From Ga0074130 sp964499485 (GTDB taxonomy: Bacteria > Pseudomonadota > Gammaproteobacteria > Burkholderiales > Rhodocyclaceae): 14,509 bases of DNA. The notes under the pieces were generated by a model. That model did no database searches. It was given only the letters and a program-made list of their open reading frames with translations, and was not told where the DNA came from. Made by a program: the position numbers and the translations under genes. Of this stretch, positions 13,922 through 14,509 are shown in pieces (within the stretch, counting starts at the first letter, position 1; each line of letters opens with the position of its first letter). Where the stretch lies: contig CAZCLF010000038.1 of assembly GCA_964499485.1 (NCBI GenBank), positions 1 through 14,509 of the forward strand, written 5' to 3'.

Positions 13922-14509
13922 CCTCATTGATCGACACCATTTCCTGTCAAAGCGACTACGACCCGAACGCCCTGCCTGTAAAGCGTGCACAGGAGCTCAT
14001 CCTGTCTATGCTCGCACCTGTCACAGGGATTGAGCGTGTATTTGTACGTCAGGCGCTGGGCCGTGTGCTGGCGCAAGATGCCATCTCCCCGATCAACGTG
14101 CCCGCTCATGACAACTCCGCCATGGACGGCTATGCAGTGCGCCATGGGGATCTATCGGCAGACTCATCCGTCACGCTCAAAGTTGTTGGTACTGTATTGG
14201 CTGGCCATCCGTTTGCGGGCGAGCTGAAGGCAGGCGAGGCACTGCGCATCATGACGGGCGCGGTGATCCCGCCCGGCGTTGATACGGTCGTTATCCAAGA
14301 AGTCACGCAAGCCCAAGGAGACAGTGTCGTTATCCCCGCTGGGCAAAAGCTTGGCCAGAACATCCGACGTACGGGAGAAGACCTGCGCGCCAATCATGCC
14401 GCCATATCGGCTGGCAAACTGCTGCGCCCGGCGGAGTTGGGCCTGCTCGCCTCCATCGGTGCCGCGGAGGTCAGCGTCTATCGCAAAGTGCGCGTCGCCC
14501 TCTTCTCCA
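13918..14509 (+). CDS. moeA: Molybdopterin molybdenumtransferase MoeA (3' end outside window)
   Basis: MoeA inserts molybdate into adenylylated molybdopterin. The first 197 codons are present of about 400 expected. The frame opens with a TTG start at 13918, overlapping the mobA stop by four bases (TTGA); the N-terminus reads TSLIDTISCQSDYDPNALPV, as in relatives I recall. No ATG lies earlier in this frame, and starting later would remove the conserved N-terminus. Family motifs are present: AHDNSAMDGYAV (63-74) and MTGAVIPPG (112-120), followed by DTVVIQE. The end of the window cuts the molybdopterin-binding domain. Confidence 0.94.
   Translation, partial: MTSLIDTISCQSDYDPNALPVKRAQELILSMLAPVTGIERVFVRQALGRVLAQDAISPINVPAHDNSAMDGYAVRHGDLSADSSVTLKVVGTVLAGHPFAGELKAGEALRIMTGAVIPPGVDTVVIQEVTQAQGDSVVIPAGQKLGQNIRRTGEDLRANHAAISAGKLLRPAELGLLASIGAAEVSVYRKVRVALFS

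Overview
The window looks like the chromosome of a betaproteobacterium, probably of the order Neisseriales (inference from protein style and gene content; no database was searched). It has GC-rich housekeeping blocks at both ends and a more AT-rich accessory block between them. The left block (1-3880) holds the 5' part of a lipoprotein-export permease gene (lolC, minus strand). It diverges from a conserved gene of unknown function, which is translationally coupled to recJ, the 5'-3' single-strand exonuclease. A 22-bp near-perfect palindrome lies in the short space between the divergent genes.

The middle block (3917-10903) is entirely on the minus strand and breaks the recJ-prfB adjacency known from E. 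coli and many proteobacteria. Its first half (3917-6225) carries small accessory genes: a membrane protein, an exported four-cysteine protein, a 62-residue membrane protein, an outer-membrane-type lipoprotein and an HNH-nuclease-like protein. Its second half (6491-10903) is a tight three-gene signalling operon, ending at a strong hairpin terminator. The operon encodes a chemoreceptor with almost no periplasmic part, a membrane-anchored NIT-like (nitrate/nitrite-sensing type) protein with no output domain, and a PAS-PAS-GGDEF-EAL protein for cyclic-di-GMP turnover. I read it as a split sensory system: the NIT-like protein senses, the chemoreceptor and the c-di-GMP enzyme respond. This is inference.

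The NIT-like gene is broken in the given sequence by 100 N. Exactly the same 55 bases flank the N run on both sides. Collapsing the two copies and removing the N run restores one uninterrupted 301-codon frame, so the gap is almost certainly an assembly artefact.

The right block (11124-14509) is prfB with its programmed +1 frameshift site, followed on the same strand by moaA, mobA and the start of moeA (molybdenum cofactor synthesis). moaA, mobA and moeA overlap or nearly overlap. Molybdenum cofactor serves nitrate reductases, so its position beside a NIT-like sensor is suggestive, but no nitrate reductase is visible here.
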